Below are positions 62,196 through 64,000 of a stretch of DNA of 64,000 nt, in pieces. The stretch's first letter is position 1. Each line of letters opens with the position of its first letter. A model generated the notes under the pieces. It did no database searches and was not told the DNA's origin. It saw only the letters and a program-made list of their open reading frames with translations. The stretch comes from Coriobacteriia bacterium (GTDB lineage: Bacteria > Actinomycetota > Coriobacteriia > Coriobacteriales > Eggerthellaceae): the NCBI GenBank assembly GCA_030537355.1, contig JAUNNF010000005.1, forward strand, positions 79,704 through 143,703, read 5' to 3'. A program made the translations under genes and the position numbers.

Positions 62196-64000
62196 TTATG
62201 TGTTATTTTTTTGATGTTTTAGAAGATATCTTGCAGAAACAACCAAAGCGCCAACTGATAAAATTATTATACAAATAATTATTCCTGACAAATCAAAACC
62301 ACCGCTTGGAGCATCGTTTTGTGAATTATCATTAGCTAAATTAGTTGATGAATTATCACTATTAATATTATTAGGATCATCATTATTAGCATTGTTGTCA
62401 TTATTGCCATTATTTATATAATTATTAGTATCATTGTTTCCTCCATGAGACGGATCATCATGTGGATCAACATCAGGACTAGTTATTTGCTTAAAATAAA
62501 CATTAATTTCGACATCTCCAGCTGGCATTATAAATGAATAGTTTTTGTCAATTTGTAAGTCTTTAGGTGATATTGTTTCAATTTTATCGAGCTGATTATT
62601 GCTTTCAGGAATAATGGTTAAAGTAATTTTATCTCCCATAACGGCGCTATCTTTATCAACAAAAGTCTTACCTTGTCCTAAAGAATTTACTTTAATATTG
62701 TAATAATGAAGTTTCCATTTTGCATAAAGCATTGTATCCGAGTCAAATTCTGTAGAACTAATTTCTTCCGCTAATGTTCCATCAGAATTAAGTATTTGCT
62801 TATCAAAATCATCCCCTTCTTTTGTAAAATAACCTTCAAAATCATATCCGGTTTTTTTAGGAAGCGTAATGTGGTCAAATTGTGTAGTACATTCAATATT
62901 ATGGAAAAAACCTACTGTTCTTTTTTCATAAAAAGCTAATTGTCCTTGATAATCTGCTCCATTACTATTAAGTTCGAGAGTATATACACCTTCTTGCCAA
63001 AATGCCTTAAGAGTTATATCTTCAGTACATGTATAATAAGATAAACCATAGTTAAGTGTGCCTTTTTCGTTAATAATTTGAGCAGTAAGTTCTCCCTCTT
63101 CAACAGTATAATATCCACAAAATTTATAACCTGGATTAGTAGGAATATTTAGTGCGTCTGTGTCTTTAATAGGGTTATTGCATTCCGCATCATAATAAAA
63201 GCCAATTCCATATTTTTCATAAAATTGACCACTACCGCCTGTTCCAGGATTGTCATCTAATGTAATTTTGAATATTTTAGCTTCCCATTTTGCATAAAGG
63301 ACTGTATCTGTGTCAAACTCTGTAGATGTAATTCCTTCAACTAGTTTTCCATCAGATCTAAGAATTTGTTTTTTGTAGTCGTCTCCCTCTTTGGTAAAGT
63401 AACCTAAAAATTCATAACCAGCCTTTTTAGGTAGAGTTATACCATCAAATGGAGTAGAGCATTCAATATTATGGAAAAATCCTACTGTTCTTTTTTCATA
63501 AAAGGCTAGTTGTCCTGGATCTTCTGCTCCATCACTATTAAGCTCTAGTGTATATATGCCATTTTGCCAAGATGCATCAAGTGTCATATCACTAGTAAAA
63601 TCATAAAGCGTAAACCCATAACCTAGTGTACCTTTTTCTGTTATAACCTGAAATCCTTGCTCACCTTGAGTGTAATACCCGCAAAATTTATAACCTGGAT
63701 TGGTAGGAATTTTTAGAGTATCAGTATATGCAATAGGATTTTTGCATTCTGCATCATAATAAAAAGCATCGCCATATTTTATATAAATTTCACCAGAACC
63801 GCCTGTTCCGGGACTGTCATTTAATGTGAGCTTAAACACTTTAGCTTCCCATTTTGCATAAAGGACTGTATCTGTGTCAAACTCTGTAGATGTAATTCCT
63901 TCAACTAGTTTTCCATCAGATCTAAGAATTTGTTTTTTGTAGTCGTCTCCCTCTTTGGTAAAGTAACCTAAAAATTCATAACCAGCCTTTTTAGGTAGAG
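62196..64000 (-). CDS. Surface repeat protein with C-terminal membrane anchor (N-terminus outside window)
   Basis: The frame is open to the window edge; an apparent start at 63839 is an internal GTG in a repeat (AKVFKLTLND parallels AKIFKITLDD in the next unit). The visible part is over 600 residues: a 188-residue unit repeated at least twice plus part of a third. Each unit holds two InlB-like halves ending in a DASWQ-type and an LYAKWE-type motif, with GYKFCGYYT and GYEFLGYFTKEGDD. After them come a basic-protein-like FTMP-type module (FIMPAGDVEINVYF), an Asn/Asp-rich spacer of ~60 residues, one helix and LLKHQKNNT. No LPXTG-like motif is seen, so it is probably held by the helix alone. Confidence 0.85.
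   Translation of the reverse strand, partial: LPKKAGYEFLGYFTKEGDDYKKQILRSDGKLVEGITSTEFDTDTVLYAKWEAKVFKLTLNDSPGTGGSGEIYIKYGDAFYYDAECKNPIAYTDTLKIPTNPGYKFCGYYTQGEQGFQVITEKGTLGYGFTLYDFTSDMTLDASWQNGIYTLELNSDGAEDPGQLAFYEKRTVGFFHNIECSTPFDGITLPKKAGYEFLGYFTKEGDDYKKQILRSDGKLVEGITSTEFDTDTVLYAKWEAKIFKITLDDNPGTGGSGQFYEKYGIGFYYDAECNNPIKDTDALNIPTNPGYKFCGYYTVEEGELTAQIINEKGTLNYGLSYYTCTEDITLKAFWQEGVYTLELNSNGADYQGQLAFYEKRTVGFFHNIECTTQFDHITLPKKTGYDFEGYFTKEGDDFDKQILNSDGTLAEEISSTEFDSDTMLYAKWKLHYYNIKVNSLGQGKTFVDKDSAVMGDKITLTIIPESNNQLDKIETISPKDLQIDKNYSFIMPAGDVEINVYFKQITSPDVDPHDDPSHGGNNDTNNYINNGNNDNNANNDDPNNINSDNSSTNLANDNSQNDAPSGGFDLSGIIICIIILSVGALVVSARYLLKHQKNNT
63279..64000 (-). repeat. 564-bp tandem repeat in the surface protein gene
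   Basis: Bases 63279-63436 and 63843-64000 are identical by eye, 564 bp (188 codons) apart. The second copy continues beyond the window. The earlier unit (62700-63270) is related but diverged. Confidence 0.85.

Noticed and set aside
63837..63839. Apparent start of the last surface protein
   Set aside because: An internal GTG in a repeat; the frame remains open to the window edge.

Overview
The window reads as chromosomal DNA of an AT-rich, anaerobic, fermentative Gram-positive bacterium. Support comes from an [FeFe] hydrogenase pair, a FucO-type iron alcohol dehydrogenase, flavin-dependent ThyX, several secreted or wall-anchored repeat proteins (two ending in an AQTGD sorting-like motif), a Rho with a charged N-terminal extension and a MgtE_N/CBS plus Nramp-related Mg2+ transporter pair. 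At least six genes have a -10 box only 6-11 nt before the start codon and no Shine-Dalgarno sequence, as in leaderless transcription. That, with the Nramp-related transporter, makes a low-GC Coriobacteriia-like actinomycete or a gut Clostridia-like organism plausible; the window alone does not decide. No rRNA, tRNA, CRISPR array or integrase was seen, and no gene-free stretch exceeds 300 bases.

Layout. 1-10.4 kb: end of a wall-anchored GH3-like protein, a Fic protein with three iterons in its leader, fucO, a DUF4234-CPBP protease, pgi, GtrA/MFS opposite a GT2, a diacylglycerol kinase and thyX. 10.4-14.2 kb: a zinc-ribbon membrane protein, DUF5685, DnaJ-like and DnaK-like cassette. 14.2-18.1 kb: a REP-associated transposase (RAYT) between related 25-bp repeats, a glycosyltransferase and a DUF1846 protein. 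18.2-24.4 kb: an InlB-repeat surface protein and a MacB-like ABC exporter.

24.3-36.4 kb is the most unusual part. VapBC, a 3,088-residue secreted repeat protein and a Cys-rich 60-residue peptide gene lie between two 91-bp copies of the start of the ABC transporter gene. On the far side is a DUF4143 ATPase whose C-terminus looks like a VapB antitoxin tail, under a promoter related to that of vapBC.

36.4-42.9 kb: housekeeping genes topA-tmk-rho-metG. MetRS has a degenerate KMSKS loop and TopA has archaeal-looking motifs. 43-53.8 kb: a long minus-strand run of a MATE transporter fused to a kinase-like ATPase domain, a polyol pathway (zinc dehydrogenase, NCS1 permease, FGGY kinase), trmL, a membrane sensor-MFS hybrid split by one frameshift in an A7 tract, and an ATP-grasp ligase. 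53.8-57.4 kb: [FeFe] hydrogenase with a NuoF-GltD fusion. 57.4-62 kb: a processive glycosyltransferase, a small secreted repeat protein and the Mg2+ transport pair. 62.2 kb to the end: another surface repeat protein that runs off the window.

A 46-bp hairpin repeat occurs three times at gene 3' ends (6015, 8693, 60586) and is a candidate REP substrate for the RAYT.
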